A stretch of DNA of 64,000 nucleotides, taken from contig WBUR01000023.1 of assembly GCA_008933615.1 (NCBI GenBank), forward strand, positions 1-64,000, written 5' to 3'. A program made the translations under genes and the position numbers. Source of the stretch: a bacterium (GTDB lineage Bacteria > CLD3 > SB21). This document shows positions 8,010-15,907 of this stretch, one piece after another; position 1 is the first letter of the stretch, and the number at the start of each line of letters is the position of its first letter. The notes beneath the pieces were generated by a model. That model worked only from the letters and a program-made list of their open reading frames with translations, had not been told where the DNA came from and did no database searches.

Positions 8010-8408
8010 ATGGATAAATCGAATTTTACGGTGACCGAGGAAGAGTTGATCTCCGGGAATCTTAACAACATATTATCGGCCTATAATGTGTATCAATTTT
8101 TCACGGATCGTATTGGCGTAGAAATATCCTTTCAAAATGGAAAAGTGGTCAATTCGCAATTGAATTTCTACCGGGCCAACTCATCCAGTCTGGGTAATAT
8201 CAATTGTGTGATGCCGCCGCTGAGTTCGTCAGATAGAGAAAAAATAAAGCAGAACACCTTCGGGATATTAAGAACACTGAATATGCAGACGCCGAATGAC
8301 ATTTTCGGGAACTTAGAAATCGTGTTTGAATTTGAACCGGAAAAAAAAATGAGGATCAAGAATGTATTTATCAAAATTCAAAGTATTTTTAAAAACCAGA
8401 TGAACTAA
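8010..8408 (+). CDS. unknown 132-aa protein in the lexA-polymerase operon
   Basis: I do not recognise this family. It lies 10 bp after lexA and its TAA shares one base with the ATG of the polymerase (TAATG), so it should be co-transcribed and translationally coupled. It occupies the place taken by imuA/sulA-type genes in other mutagenesis cassettes, yet it has no P-loop and no RecA-like motif. It has no signal peptide or membrane segment. The C-terminal third (VFEFEPEKKMRIKNVFIKI) alternates charged and hydrophobic residues like beta strands and is rich in lysine. A role as an accessory factor of the translesion polymerases is a guess from location only. Confidence 0.75.
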   Translation: MDKSNFTVTEEELISGNLNNILSAYNVYQFFTDRIGVEISFQNGKVVNSQLNFYRANSSSLGNINCVMPPLSSSDREKIKQNTFGILRTLNMQTPNDIFGNLEIVFEFEPEKKMRIKNVFIKIQSIFKNQMN

Positions 8409-9562
8409 TGCCTGTCACCAGAATCGTACATATCGACCTTACGGCCTTTTTTGTATCGGTTGAAAGGCTGCTCAATCCAAGTTTGATCGGTAAACCTATC
8501 ATGGTGGCCGGTCCGGCTGAAAGCCGCGGAGTTGTTACATGCGCATCGTATGAAGTGAGGAAATACGGCGTTCGAGCAGGAATGCCGACAGGTACGGCCG
8601 AGCGTAAATGTCCTATTGCGATACGAATTGACGGTCATTTTTCAGCATACCAGGAGTTTTCCAAAAAGGTTCAGTCGTTCGTCAGATACTACGCTCCGCG
8701 ATTTGAAGCGGCAAGCATCGATGAATTTTACCTGGACTGGACGGGTTGTGAAAGGATATTCGGCGGTGATCTTTATAAATTCGCCTTACGAATGCAGAAG
8801 ACTATCCTGGCCAAGTTTGGATTGCCCTGTTCCATCGGCATAGCCTCCAATAAAATGACAGCAAAAGTAGCTTGCGATCAAGCCAAACCGGATGGCGTTC
8901 TGGAAGTGGTTCCTGGTAAAGAGGCTCAGTTCCTTGAGCCTTTAAGCGTCGGTGTACTGAGCGGCGTCGGAGAGGTCATGCTGGAAAGGCTCAATTCCAG
9001 AGGCATACGAACCTGCGGACAATTTGCTAAACTCGATTCTGAATACATCGGTAAGACCTTTGGCAAATCGGGATTGACAGTCCAATCTTATGCAAAAGGT
9101 TATGGTGAACAGTATTTGGTATCAGCCAGAGAACAAAAACAGATTTCCAGAGAAGAGACATTCGCAACCGATACACGGGACTCGGCATTTTTATCCAACA
9201 TGATGCATGACATGTCGCTGGAAATCTCAGAAGAACTACGCTCCCTGGATCTCAGGGCTCAATGCGTGAAGCTCAAGCTTCGCTATTCTGATTGGGTAGA
9301 TCATTCGAGACAGATCACTGTAGAACCGACCAACGATCCTATCTCGATCTACAAAACAGCTTTGTCCTTATTCCACAAAGCAGATGATCGGCGTGTCACC
9401 ATACGATTAATAGGCGTCGGTATCACTAAATTCACACAAGACCGATTTACCATTGATCTTTTGAGGCAGAACGAAGAGCGCAGAGAATGGCTTCTCAAAG
9501 CCGTAGACATTATTAATCATAAATACGGAAATAGCGCTGTGAGAGTAGGGTCTGTAGCATAA
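8408..9562 (+). CDS. dinB: Y-family DNA polymerase (Pol IV / DinB type)
   Basis: 384 residues, close to archaeal/bacterial DinB length. The three catalytic carboxylates are intact: D10 in HIDLTAFF, and D105-E106 in ASIDEFYLD. The palm, fingers and thumb (GIGxVxxxxLxxxGI-like region about 190-215) are followed by a little-finger domain ending near residue 375. The final residues (SAVRVGSVA) do not form an obvious beta-clamp-binding motif, unlike E. coli Pol IV. It performs error-prone or translesion synthesis opposite damaged bases. Start ATG 8408 overlaps the previous stop. It follows lexA and the 132-aa gene; the hairpin terminator at 9591 separates it from the DnaE-type gene. Confidence 0.92.
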   Translation: MPVTRIVHIDLTAFFVSVERLLNPSLIGKPIMVAGPAESRGVVTCASYEVRKYGVRAGMPTGTAERKCPIAIRIDGHFSAYQEFSKKVQSFVRYYAPRFEAASIDEFYLDWTGCERIFGGDLYKFALRMQKTILAKFGLPCSIGIASNKMTAKVACDQAKPDGVLEVVPGKEAQFLEPLSVGVLSGVGEVMLERLNSRGIRTCGQFAKLDSEYIGKTFGKSGLTVQSYAKGYGEQYLVSAREQKQISREETFATDTRDSAFLSNMMHDMSLEISEELRSLDLRAQCVKLKLRYSDWVDHSRQITVEPTNDPISIYKTALSLFHKADDRRVTIRLIGVGITKFTQDRFTIDLLRQNEERREWLLKAVDIINHKYGNSAVRVGSVA

Positions 9563-9590
9563 ATAATTGATTGAGTCGTTGGGAGCACCA

Positions 9591-9637
9591 AACTCGATTT
9601 CTGCAGAAGGAATTCTGCGGGAATCGAGTTTTTTATT
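9591..9637 (+). terminator. intrinsic terminator / attenuator between dinB and dnaE-type gene
   Basis: A long stem pairs 9591-9608 (starts AACTCGATT) with 9613-9630 (ends AATCGAGTT) around a short GGAA loop, with two G-U wobbles and one mismatch, followed by TTTTTTATTT. It has the form of a Rho-independent terminator. It ends just before the ribosome-binding site of the downstream polymerase, so it may reduce polymerase expression relative to dinB. Confidence 0.8.
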
Positions 9638-9649
9638 TGAGGAGTATGC

Positions 9650-12600
9650 TTGTTCACTCATTTACATGTTCATTCCTACTACACCTACGGTAAAGGTAGT
9701 TCAAGTATCGAAAGCCTTGTTGTCAGGGCCAAAGAGTGCGGATACGATACGTTGGCCATTACCGATCTTAATACAATGGCCGGAACGGTAGAGTTTTACC
9801 ATATGTGCAGGGAATATGGTCTATTTTCTATTATCGGCTGTGAGATTGACGATCCCAAAGATTCAGATTTGAAGGCCGTTCTACTTTGCAGAAATGGTAC
9901 CGGTTACCGTCGCCTTTGTGAATTAGTATCGGCGAGGCAGATTGAAACCGGTTTCGACTTGGCGGAAGCGTTGAGGCAAAATGCCGAAGGATTGTTCGTA
10001 CTGTCCTATTCCGCAGGTCTATTGCAGGCTCTTAAGGGTTATGTAATCGATCTCTACGGCGAATTGGTATTGCTGCCGTCTTTGAAGAAGCGGAATCGTT
10101 TGATATTCGAATGGTGTCAGAAGAACAAGATCCCGCTTGTGATCACCAATGACGTATATTTTGATGAGCCTGCTAAACACGAAACCTATCGCATTCTGGC
10201 TTCGATCAAACAACTCACGACGGTTTATGATCTGCAAGACGAAGTTACAGACGAACAATATTTGAAGTCCCCCGAAGAAATGAAAAAGGGTGCCGCATCA
10301 ATGAAGGAGTCATTGGCCAATGTACAGAAAATAGTGAAAGCGTGTCAGTTTGAATTTGAATTAAAGAAATATCATTGTGCCCGGTACCGGACCATGGACG
10401 GTAAGGTCATAGATTCAAGCCCGGAGATGTTGCGCCAATTGGCTCATGACGGCTTGATAAGGCGCTACGCCATTACGGATAAAAGTAAGCCGTTCAACTA
10501 TGACGTACTGATCCAGCGATTGAATTACGAATTGGAAGTCATATCCAACCTTAATTTCTGCGATTACTTTCTCATCTGCTGGGATATGGTCACGTACGCG
10601 CACAGTCAGGGCTACTGGCATGTAGGGAGGGGTTCTGCCGCTAATAGCCTTGTCAGTTACTGTCTTGGGCTTACGGAGGTGGACCCGATCCGTTATAATC
10701 TCTATTTTGAGCGATTCCTGAATTATTCACGAGGCAAACCGCCTGACATCGACCTTGATTTCAATTGGCGGTTCAGAGACAGAATGCTGGAATACATTTA
10801 CCGGCGCTATGGGCAGGAACGCGTAGCCATGATGTCGTCCATTCACACGATGCACGCAAGAGGAGCCTTGCGTGAAGTGGCTAAGGCATACGGTATAAGC
10901 GAACGGGAGCTGGATACTTTCAGGAAATACATTCCGCACACATTGGCCAGAAACCTTGAGGTTCTGAGCACAAAATATCCCGAAGCAAAAAATTTGAAAC
11001 TGAATAGTGATTTGTATCAAAAGATCCTGAAGACCGCAGCGCAGTTAGACGGGTTCCCGCATTACAGCGGGATTCACTCCAGCGGCGTGGTGATCACCGA
11101 GAAACCTATCACGCATAACAGCGCCCTTGAACGCAGCGCTAACGGATTTATCAAAACTCAGGTTGATATGTATTCCGGTGAGGACGTCGGCCTCATTAAA
11201 TTCGATGTTTTGGCCGTTAGGGGGCTGGGCACCATCGAAGATGCTGTGCGGAATATTGAGGCAGAAAAAGGCCAGGCCATAGATATTTTCAACTGGGGGA
11301 AGATATTCGCGGATGAGAAGGCCAAAGAACTCATGAGCACCGGCAAAACGATTGGAGTAGTTCATGCCGAAAGCCCGTTCATCCGAAATGCCATGCGTAT
11401 CACGAAAGCGGAGACATTTGAATTGTTGTATATCATTTTGGGTATGGTGCGAACGGGCTGTGTGGAATCGGGTATGATGTATACGTTCATCGAGCGTTTA
11501 CTTGATCCGCAAAAGAGAAAGGAAGCGTTACCTGCTTTGATGGAGATCCTGCCGGAAACATTCGGGGTAATGATATTTGAAGAAGATGTGATCAAGGTCT
11601 TGCACTTTGTTGGGAGCTTGACTCTGGAGGAATCGGATATGGTGCGCCGTTATATGAGCGGCAAAAGGGTCAGCGCGAAGGTCATACAGGAATTGAAAGC
11701 TAAGTTCTTCCGAAATTGCATGAAGAAAATAGACGGTATCAAAGAGATCGAAACGTTGTGGAAACAGATTGAAAGTTTCAGCGGGTTTTCGTTTTGCAAA
11801 GCGCACAGCGCAAGTTATGCGCTGATGGCGTTTCAGGGACTGTATCTCAAAATTCATTATCCGGCGCATTACATGGCGGCGGTATTGTCCAACGAAGGCG
11901 GGTTCTATTCCGCTTCCGCTTATATTTCCGAATGCAGACGCTTGGGACTAACGATACTGCCGCCCGATATTAATCTCAGCGATAGGGAATACAAAGCAGA
12001 CGGGAATGCTATACGGGTCGGTCTGCGATTCATAGCAGGTATCGGTTCCGAATCATTGAACCTTCTCATGGAAGCGCGAAGTGAAAGGTCTTACGATTCA
12101 TTACCGGATTTTGTATTGAGATCGGGCGTTGGCCATGAAGAAATAGTTACTCTGATCAAGATCGGCTGTTTCGATGCATTCAATAAGAAACGCACCTTAT
12201 TGATCGCTCTGCTCGACGCGATCATTCACATACAGAAAAGCAGGCTGTCGCAAGAGATGTTCAGTCTTGATCTGACCCATTACGAACAGATGCTATCGCA
12301 TTTGGACGATATGACCGCCCACGAAAAACTCGCTTCTGAAAACGACCTTTTGAGCTATTTTGTAGCGCAGCATCCGCTTGAATTTTTCCCAAAACAGATC
12401 AATAGTCCGTCCGTTGTTAAAGCAAAGGACCTGTCGCGTTACAAAAATAGGAAAGTCAAAATGATCGGTTGGCTGGTTTCGGCCAAACGTATACGGACAC
12501 GAGATAAGAAGGACGAGGAGGGGAATATCCGGGAAGGACAATACATGAAGTTCATGACCCTTGAAGACCTTACAGGTATTTACGATACGGTGCTTTTTCC

Positions 12601-12871
12601 GAAGGTTTATGCTCAGGTGGCCGAGCAGACGTTGTCTTATGGCCCGTTTTGCGTCGAGGGTATCGTTGACGAACGTTATAACACGGTTAATGTTACTCGT
12701 ATTGCTCTCGTTCGAAATAAATTACCTCAGATGGATATAGACGCTTCATTGACCATCGAAAAGCAGGAAGTGTATGCAAAGCAGAAATCAGACAGCGATA
12801 CATATAGCGACGGATATATTGTTCCGATTGAAATGGAAACAATCGAGCTTCAAATCATAAAAGCCTCGTGA
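9650..12871 (+). CDS. DnaE-type DNA polymerase III alpha subunit (error-prone, DnaE2/ImuC-like)
   Basis: 1073 residues, the usual size of error-prone DnaE2-type enzymes. An in-frame stop at 9638-9640 forces the start to TTG 9650, which has GGAG at 9641-9644; an out-of-frame ATG at 9646 overlaps it. Catalytic residues are D366 and D368 in PDIDLDF and D519 in IKFDVL, so polymerase activity is expected. The N-terminal PHP domain looks degenerate: it reads HLHVHSYYTYGKG and ITDLNTMAG, where active PHP domains have an acidic residue and His (TDH). An OB-fold (about 930-1010) lies near the C-terminus. With LexA and DinB it forms a damage-inducible mutasome cassette. Separate replicative dnaE is expected elsewhere in the genome. 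Confidence 0.9.
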   Translation: MFTHLHVHSYYTYGKGSSSIESLVVRAKECGYDTLAITDLNTMAGTVEFYHMCREYGLFSIIGCEIDDPKDSDLKAVLLCRNGTGYRRLCELVSARQIETGFDLAEALRQNAEGLFVLSYSAGLLQALKGYVIDLYGELVLLPSLKKRNRLIFEWCQKNKIPLVITNDVYFDEPAKHETYRILASIKQLTTVYDLQDEVTDEQYLKSPEEMKKGAASMKESLANVQKIVKACQFEFELKKYHCARYRTMDGKVIDSSPEMLRQLAHDGLIRRYAITDKSKPFNYDVLIQRLNYELEVISNLNFCDYFLICWDMVTYAHSQGYWHVGRGSAANSLVSYCLGLTEVDPIRYNLYFERFLNYSRGKPPDIDLDFNWRFRDRMLEYIYRRYGQERVAMMSSIHTMHARGALREVAKAYGISERELDTFRKYIPHTLARNLEVLSTKYPEAKNLKLNSDLYQKILKTAAQLDGFPHYSGIHSSGVVITEKPITHNSALERSANGFIKTQVDMYSGEDVGLIKFDVLAVRGLGTIEDAVRNIEAEKGQAIDIFNWGKIFADEKAKELMSTGKTIGVVHAESPFIRNAMRITKAETFELLYIILGMVRTGCVESGMMYTFIERLLDPQKRKEALPALMEILPETFGVMIFEEDVIKVLHFVGSLTLEESDMVRRYMSGKRVSAKVIQELKAKFFRNCMKKIDGIKEIETLWKQIESFSGFSFCKAHSASYALMAFQGLYLKIHYPAHYMAAVLSNEGGFYSASAYISECRRLGLTILPPDINLSDREYKADGNAIRVGLRFIAGIGSESLNLLMEARSERSYDSLPDFVLRSGVGHEEIVTLIKIGCFDAFNKKRTLLIALLDAIIHIQKSRLSQEMFSLDLTHYEQMLSHLDDMTAHEKLASENDLLSYFVAQHPLEFFPKQINSPSVVKAKDLSRYKNRKVKMIGWLVSAKRIRTRDKKDEEGNIREGQYMKFMTLEDLTGIYDTVLFPKVYAQVAEQTLSYGPFCVEGIVDERYNTVNVTRIALVRNKLPQMDIDASLTIEKQEVYAKQKSDSDTYSDGYIVPIEMETIELQIIKAS

Positions 12872-12881
12872 AACAACCTAT

Positions 12882-12974
12882 ATGCAGGAGTTGAATTATC
12901 ATTCCGAAAGTATTCGATTAGACGAAAAAGAACATCATTTACTTCTCTATTGCCTTTGGGCATCTAAATTATGA
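12882..12974 (+). CDS. possible 30-aa leader peptide coupled to the next small gene
   Basis: ATG 12882 opens a 30-codon frame whose TGA (12972-12974) overlaps the ATG of the following gene as ATGA. It lies 10 bp after the polymerase stop. The peptide is His/Leu-rich (EHHLLLYCLW). The 4-bp overlap is the main evidence; there is no strong ribosome-binding site, so this may be chance. Confidence 0.3.
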   Translation: MQELNYHSESIRLDEKEHHLLLYCLWASKL

Positions 12975-13195
12975 ATATTGAACGGGCAAGAGAGATTCTT
13001 AGTCAATATGATTGTGAATACAGTGATGAGGAGATCGAAGCTGGTCTAGAGTTTCTGAAAATATTGATTGATCTTCTCCCAAATGTGAATGAAATTCAAT
13101 CAATCAAAAGCGAGGAAGCAAGGCTCAGCCACACTGCAACGTTCAGTAGGAAAAAGAAATCCGGTGCTTCAAGTACGGGTAAAAAAACTAAATGA
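12971..13195 (+). CDS. small protein, 74 aa (paralogue of the 6361 gene)
   Basis: A 74-residue protein of unknown function. The first half resembles the 54-aa protein at 6361: an N-terminal MNIERAREILSQ helix, then a YSDEEIEAGLEFLKIL helix. The C-terminal half is low-complexity, Ser/Lys-rich (FSRKKKSGASSTGKKTK), which suggests nucleic-acid contact or flexibility, but that is inference. Start ATG 12971 has no clear ribosome-binding site and may be reached by coupling from the 30-codon frame ending at 12974. Together with the 6361 gene it brackets the SOS cassette. Confidence 0.6.
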   Translation: MNIERAREILSQYDCEYSDEEIEAGLEFLKILIDLLPNVNEIQSIKSEEARLSHTATFSRKKKSGASSTGKKTK

Positions 13196-13308
13196 GTCTA
13201 GATTTCATTCCTAAACAAGTTTGAATAATACTAGTAGTTCTTTTAGTTTTGATAAATTTTCATAAAATTTGGTTGCATTATCATGACCTTGAGTCCACAT
13301 AAAAAAAT

Positions 13309-13342
13309 AAAAACCCCCGGAAATGACGCCGGGGTTTTTTTT
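13309..13342. terminator. bidirectional intrinsic terminator
   Basis: CCCCGG (13315-13320) pairs with CCGGGG (13329-13334) around AAATGACG, flanked by A-rich sequence on the left and eight Ts on the right, so it works in both directions. It separates the small plus-strand gene at 12971 from the convergent dienelactone hydrolase gene. Confidence 0.9.
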
Positions 13343-13369
13343 AATTATAGCGTCATAAAATATTTTTGG

Positions 13370-14179
13370 TTATTTAAGAATCTCCCCAAAGAATACTTTC
13401 ATATCCGCCCACGACGCGGAATCGGCCGCGGCATTATACGCGATGGCCATATCGAATTTCTTTGCGAGTGAATCAGCCGCCGGATTAGTGAAACCGTGCA
13501 ACGCGCCTTCGTAGGATTTGAAAGTATATGTTACACCGACGTCATCCATTTCTTTTTTGAATGCGTTGATGTCGGTTTGCGGTACGAATTTGTCCGCGCC
13601 GCCGTTACACACAAGCAGTTTTGCTTTCACTTCGCCCTTCTTCGCAGGCGTTCCCGTGCTGAGCCCGCCGTGGAAACTGACGACGGCTTTTAGATCCAGA
13701 CCTTGACGCGCCATATTTAGAACGGTCGATCCGCCGAAACAATAACCGATAGCAGCAATGTTGCTACCATCAACATGCGGATTTGATTTAAGAATTTCCA
13801 TGGCTTTCATGAACCGCGCCGTTGCACCGGGCCCGCGTTTCATCACTTCGCCGGCAAACATGCCCGCATCTTTCGGGTGATCGGCCACTTTGCCGTCCCC
13901 GTACATATCAACTGCCAACGCGACGTAGCCGAGTTCTGCAAGCATTTCTGCACGATGACGTGCGTAAGGATTATGTCCCCACCATTCGTGTACCACGAGA
14001 ACACCCGGGCGTTTTCCTTGCTTTGATGCATCCCAAGCGACGTAACCTTTCATATTCACGCTGTCTGCGGAATACGTGACTTCTTCGCTCGCTATTTTTG
14101 TTTTGGACGTGTCCGTTTTCTTGGGCTGACATGAAATAAATAAAAAGAAAGACATCACGAGCAAGTGACTTAATCTCAT
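13370..14179 (-). CDS. dienelactone hydrolase family lipoprotein
   Basis: 269 residues with a lipoprotein signal (LFISC, lipidated C17), so it is exported and membrane-anchored. The mature part is an alpha/beta hydrolase of the dienelactone hydrolase family: oxyanion/ion-pair Glu in VVHEWWG (E65), nucleophile C147 in GYCFGG, D196 in GGADKF and H228 in ALHGFTNP. The Cys nucleophile is diagnostic of the family as opposed to Ser esterases. Substrate is unknown; family members hydrolyse lactones and small esters. Start ATG 14179 is preceded by an AGGAGG-type site on the minus strand. It is a single gene ending at the shared terminator 13309-13342. Confidence 0.9.
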   Translation of the reverse strand: MRLSHLLVMSFFLFISCQPKKTDTSKTKIASEEVTYSADSVNMKGYVAWDASKQGKRPGVLVVHEWWGHNPYARHRAEMLAELGYVALAVDMYGDGKVADHPKDAGMFAGEVMKRGPGATARFMKAMEILKSNPHVDGSNIAAIGYCFGGSTVLNMARQGLDLKAVVSFHGGLSTGTPAKKGEVKAKLLVCNGGADKFVPQTDINAFKKEMDDVGVTYTFKSYEGALHGFTNPAADSLAKKFDMAIAYNAAADSASWADMKVFFGEILK

Positions 14180-14380
14180 AGATACCTCCTGGTTTTAAAT
14201 GTTAGGGAATAAGTGTAATCAAACAATTTTGAATGAAAACTGCAAGTATAATTCTTTGATTACTTAACAGCTTGGTAATGACATGTCAAAAAAAAATACC
14301 GATTTTTTTACAGTGTGTTATCGGAAAATAAGTGCAACTTAATTCCAAAGCCTGCGTAACTTGTTAAGCTATTCTTTGCG

Positions 14381-14403
14381 AAGCCCTATTATTAGGGCTT
14401 TTA
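14381..14403. terminator. small hairpin, possible terminator
   Basis: AAGCCCTA (14381-14388) pairs with TAGGGCTT (14393-14400) around TTAT. Only a short T run follows, so termination would be weak. It lies in the 278-bp gap between two divergently transcribed genes, where no transcript needs ending; it may be part of the 5' leader of the DoxX gene. Confidence 0.4.
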
Positions 14404-14457
14404 CAAGCAACCTATTCGTACCATATCAATTATAATAACCCAAAAGGGTCATGAATC

Positions 14458-14916
14458 ATGAAAAAAATCTTTGCGACAAGAGACGATAGTATGTTAACGC
14501 TATTACGCATCGTTTCAGGGTTCATCATTCTGGCGCACGGCGTGCAAAAATTATTCGGCTGGTTCGGCGGGCATGGAATTGGCGAAACGATGGACTCGTT
14601 TGAACAATGGTTCGGATTACCGGCTTTTGTAACTTTTCTGGTTATCCTCTCAGATTCTGTCGGGGCCCTTTGCCTCATAGCCGGATTTGCAACGAGATTC
14701 ATGGCTTCGTCCATCGCGGCGGTTATGATAGGCGCCATCGCGTTGGTTCATGGCAAGTGGGGATTTTATATGAATTGGTACAGCGAGCGGCGCGGCGAAG
14801 GGTTTGAATTTCATCTGCTCGTCCTGGCGATCATGATCGTGTTGATCATTCGCGGCGGAGGAAAGGCGTCCATTGATCGATGGATCGCACGACGGTTGGG
14901 TCGTACGCAAATATAA
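14458..14916 (+). CDS. DoxX family membrane protein
   Basis: 152 residues with four hydrophobic segments (about 14-32, 48-70, 75-95, 112-132). The opening motif LLRIVSGFIILAHGVQKLFG is typical of DoxX/YphA-like proteins (F/IL-x-HGxxKLFG). Start ATG 14458 is preceded by AAAAGGG (14442-14448); a nearby ATG at 14451 is out of frame. DoxX proteins are linked to quinone-associated redox or thiol stress in some bacteria, but the precise function here is not known. It is followed after 47 bp by a DUF1579-like secreted protein with its own strong ribosome-binding site. Confidence 0.88.
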   Translation: MKKIFATRDDSMLTLLRIVSGFIILAHGVQKLFGWFGGHGIGETMDSFEQWFGLPAFVTFLVILSDSVGALCLIAGFATRFMASSIAAVMIGAIALVHGKWGFYMNWYSERRGEGFEFHLLVLAIMIVLIIRGGGKASIDRWIARRLGRTQI

Positions 14917-14963
14917 TTAAAAAACAAAATTAAACAATAATCGAACAAACGAAGGAGGACATA

Positions 14964-15458
14964 ATGAAATGGCTATTGATCGCGTTATCTATACTGGTTT
15001 CTAATCTTAACTTGAAAGCGCAAACTGTTATGGATTCATCAACCTTCGACTTTTGGGTCGGCGAATGGAGTGCAACATGGGATAACGGCAACGGGACAGT
15101 CGGCAAAGGCGCCAATAAGATCGTGAAGATCCTGGACGAAAAAGTGATCCAGGAGAACTTTGCGGATGAAGCAGGATTCAAAGGCACCAGCATTTCTGTT
15201 TTTAATCCCACGCAAAAAAAATGGCACCAGGCGTGGGCGGACAATCAGGGCGGCTATTTTGATCTTGAAGGAGAGGTGATCGGCGATAAGAAAATATTCA
15301 AAACCAAGGTCAAGGAAGTTAACGACAAAAAGTATATACAGCGCATGTTGTTTTACGATATCAAACCGCAGTCGTTTACCTGGGACTGGGAAAAATCCGA
15401 AGATGGCGGTAACACATGGACGCTGCAGTGGAGGATCGGGTATACGAAAATGAAATAA
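14964..15458 (+). CDS. secreted DUF1579-like protein
   Basis: 164 residues with a Sec signal peptide (about 1-19, cleaved near LKAQ). The mature protein begins with DFWVGEWSATWD, the hallmark of DUF1579/DUF1579-like proteins (FDFWVGxW), and contains alternating beta strands with Trp residues (QAWADNQGGYFDLEG, FTWDWEKS), as in lipocalin-like folds. AAGGAGG directly precedes ATG 14964. Function of the family is unknown; a small-ligand binding role is plausible from the fold only. Confidence 0.75.
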   Translation: MKWLLIALSILVSNLNLKAQTVMDSSTFDFWVGEWSATWDNGNGTVGKGANKIVKILDEKVIQENFADEAGFKGTSISVFNPTQKKWHQAWADNQGGYFDLEGEVIGDKKIFKTKVKEVNDKKYIQRMLFYDIKPQSFTWDWEKSEDGGNTWTLQWRIGYTKMK

Positions 15459-15493
15459 TCTATGTATCCAATCATATTTCACAGAGATGCCTT

Positions 15494-15562
15494 ATGTCGA
15501 CCCAACATTCCGGTCAATTACTTCGAATTGCACCTTATTTTCCTGTAGCAGATGTTGAATGA
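15494..15562 (+). pseudogene. remnant of a glyoxalase/VOC-family gene
   Basis: ATG 15494 to TGA 15560-15562 encodes 22 residues, MSTQHSGQLLRIAPYFPVADVE. The segment IAPYFPVADVE is the usual first strand of bleomycin-resistance/glyoxalase-like proteins, which continue for another 100 residues. Here the frame ends immediately and I find no continuation in other frames nearby. I read it as a 5' remnant after a deletion. Confidence 0.5.
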
Positions 15563-15843
15563 GAAGCAAGGCGGAACATGGCGACTCATGTCGGTTCAGC
15601 TACTTGGGAATGAATGGGATGAATTGATCATCATATACCTCGTGTTATGTGTTTGCTTTACTTGCTACGTATCTATCCTAGCTATCTAATTACAAAAATC
15701 TTGTCACACATTTAATCGGCGTCACTCTAATCGAATATTTTGATAAGCAGAATTTTTTCACTGTGGTATCTTGCCATTCATAAAAACCGTTCGATCTTTT
15801 TAATTTATATTTGCGTTAAATTAATTTTTAATACGATGATGTT
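15563..15843. other. non-coding AT-rich spacer
   Basis: About 280 bp after the VOC remnant with frequent stops in all frames. I see no RNA gene, terminator or repeat in it; it merges into the promoter region of the lysine-degradation genes. Confidence 0.4.
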
Positions 15844-15871
15844 TTGATTTATAAAACAAAATAGTTATAAT
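15844..15871 (+). promoter_or_regulatory. candidate promoter of the LKR/SDH pair
   Basis: TTGATT (15844-15849), 16-bp spacer, TATAAT (15866-15871). The surrounding sequence is very AT-rich. It lies 37 bp before ATG 15908. Confidence 0.6.
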
Positions 15872-15907
15872 TTAATATTGTTTTCACATGATTAAGAAGG
15901 AACTGAT

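Noticed and set aside
8010-8408. Identification of the 132-aa protein as ImuA or SulA
   Set aside because: No P-loop or RecA-like motif, and no SulA-like pattern; kept as unknown.
14381-14403. Strong terminator in the divergent intergenic region
   Set aside because: The T-tract is too short and no transcript ends there; listed only as a weak hairpin.
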